In this document: positions 41,188-41,829 of the stretch, in pieces | How the letters are laid out: the number at the start of each line of letters is the position of its first letter | Numbering within the stretch: the first letter of the stretch is position 1 | Source of the DNA: Christensenella sp. UBA4247 | GTDB lineage: Bacteria > Bacillota > Clostridia > Christensenellales > CAG-1252 | Reading direction: 5' to 3' | Length of the DNA stretch: 41,829 nucleotides | Assembly: GCA_002395405.1 (NCBI GenBank) | Contig: DGWX01000059.1 | Location: 1 to 41,829, forward strand | Program-made: the position numbers and the translations under genes | The notes under the pieces: generated by a model | The model's database searches: none | What the model was told of the DNA's origin: nothing | What the model saw: the letters and a program-made list of their open reading frames with translations, nothing else

Positions 41188-41223
41188 AAAAAATCACCTC
41201 GCGATTCAGCGAGGTGATTTTTT
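41188..41223. terminator. Bidirectional terminator between the phage cassette and dhaL
   Basis: Perfect 15-bp inverted repeat (AAAAAATCACCTCGC at 41188-41202 with its complement at 41209-41223) around a 6-nt loop. T-tracts on both strands. Confidence 0.93.
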
Positions 41224-41243
41224 GTTATCGGACTGTTTCGAAC

Positions 41244-41829
41244 TTACGCTTTGAAGTTTTTGATATACTTCGCAAGCTCGTTAAAGATAACGTCGAGGCC
41301 GTGCGCGCCTGCGTCGGGGTAGCCGATCGAACGCTCGCCCACCGTTCCCGCTCTGCCGAGAGTCGCAACGTGGGTCTTGGTGGCTTCCGCGCCGTCGTGA
41401 GCCGCTTTCGCACCGAGATCCAAGCCTTCTTGGAGTTTCTTTCCTTCTTCCGCCGCTTTCGTAAGCGCCATTGCGCAGGGTTTTAAGGCGTCAACGAGCG
41501 TTTTGTCGCCGATCTCCGCGCCTTTCCCGAAGCTCTTTTTGCCCGTTTCGAAAACGCCGCGATTCGCTTCGGTAAAGAGGAAGGCGATGTCAGTCAGGTT
41601 TACTTCCTTTTTGCCGAGCATCGCTTTGCCGGCGTATTTGAACGCGCTGCCCCAGATCGGGCCGCTTGCGCCGCCGCAGTATTCTTTGATGATATCGGAG
41701 CAGGAGACGAGGAATTGACCGATGTCGCCTTTCTTACGGGTAGCCCAGTCGGCTTTCAGTTGTTTGAAGCCTTTGGCGATACTCATACCGAAGTCTCCGT
41801 CACCCATCTTGTCCGCTTCGCAGAAGGGA
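41244..41829 (-). CDS. dhaL: Dihydroxyacetone kinase subunit DhaL (N-terminus outside window)
   Basis: ATP/ADP-binding subunit of dihydroxyacetone kinase, all-helical. The frame is open to the window edge; the visible part is 194 residues of about 210. The metal/nucleotide motif KMGDGDFGMSIAKGF sits near the visible start. GGASGPIWGSAF and LGRAGTVGERSIGYPDAGAHGLDVI are the other family signatures. It transfers phosphate to dihydroxyacetone bound in DhaK, whose gene (and dhaM if PTS-dependent) should lie upstream, beyond the window. Followed by the bidirectional terminator. Confidence 0.94.
   Translation of the reverse strand, partial: PFCEADKMGDGDFGMSIAKGFKQLKADWATRKKGDIGQFLVSCSDIIKEYCGGASGPIWGSAFKYAGKAMLGKKEVNLTDIAFLFTEANRGVFETGKKSFGKGAEIGDKTLVDALKPCAMALTKAAEEGKKLQEGLDLGAKAAHDGAEATKTHVATLGRAGTVGERSIGYPDAGAHGLDVIFNELAKYIKNFKA

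Noticed and set aside
28845..41243. Attachment-site direct repeats flanking the phage cassette
   Set aside because: I compared both flanks by eye and found no convincing repeat; no tRNA gene is nearby. A proper repeat search of a wider window would be decisive.
1..41829. CRISPR arrays, rRNA, tRNA genes or insertion sequences
   Set aside because: None seen: no regularly spaced repeats, no tRNA-like cloverleaf recognised, no transposase.

Overview
The window looks like a chromosomal segment of an anaerobic Gram-positive Clostridia-type bacterium (Bacillota), possibly an uncultured gut lineage. Supporting signs are strong AAGGAGG ribosome-binding sites, SpoVG, a DUF421/DUF4363 pair, an SOS box of the Bacillus/Clostridium type, lipoproteins with Gram-positive style signals, and T-tailed terminators. 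The species cannot be named from the sequence alone. Coding density is high and base and codon use look even throughout, including the phage-like part (by eye, not computed).

Region by region. (1) 1-3768: the end of a polyamine ABC importer operon potABCD; potA is cut by the window edge. (2) 3793-6344: an Rrf2 regulator, a flavin-type PNPOx protein, a zinc macrodomain hydrolase and a class M sirtuin (SirTM), a reversible protein ADP-ribosylation module in one operon. (3) 6367-8846, minus strand: a water channel (AqpZ type), a NimA-like flavoprotein with a LURP-one protein, and a cupin. (4) 8985-18288: a 2733-residue surface lipoprotein (Fn3-like domains followed by three beta-helix-like repeat blocks) and a PAP2 phosphatase. 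(5) 18300-21775: an AMP-forming acyl-CoA ligase with an apparently leaderless mRNA, spoVG, and murC. (6) 21779-27770: two membrane-anchored winged-helix-like proteins in one operon with uvrB and uvrA. (7) 27775-28844, minus strand: the DUF4363/DUF421 pair. (8) 28845-29341: a regulatory gap holding a consensus sigma-54 promoter, a sigma-A promoter and a near-perfect LexA box. (9) 29342-41094: a compact podovirus-like cassette with an HTH regulator, an opposite-strand SH3-like membrane protein, large terminase, a shortened small terminase lacking its HTH, a zinc-ribbon miniprotein, portal, scaffold, capsid, adaptor, probable nozzle, two unknown structural proteins and a BhlA/UviB-type holin. (10) 41188-41829: a bidirectional terminator and the end of dhaL on the minus strand.

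How it fits together: the most notable region is the phage cassette. It has a full head-building and packaging set under apparent SOS control. It has no integrase, replication genes, recognisable endolysin or tail fibre, and no flanking attachment repeat that I could see. Together with the HTH-less small terminase this fits a domesticated DNA-packaging particle (gene-transfer-agent-like) as well as a decayed prophage. The second notable module is the SirTM/macrodomain operon, which lacks the lipoylated GcvH-L and LplA2 partners of the described pathogen operons and has a flavoprotein instead.
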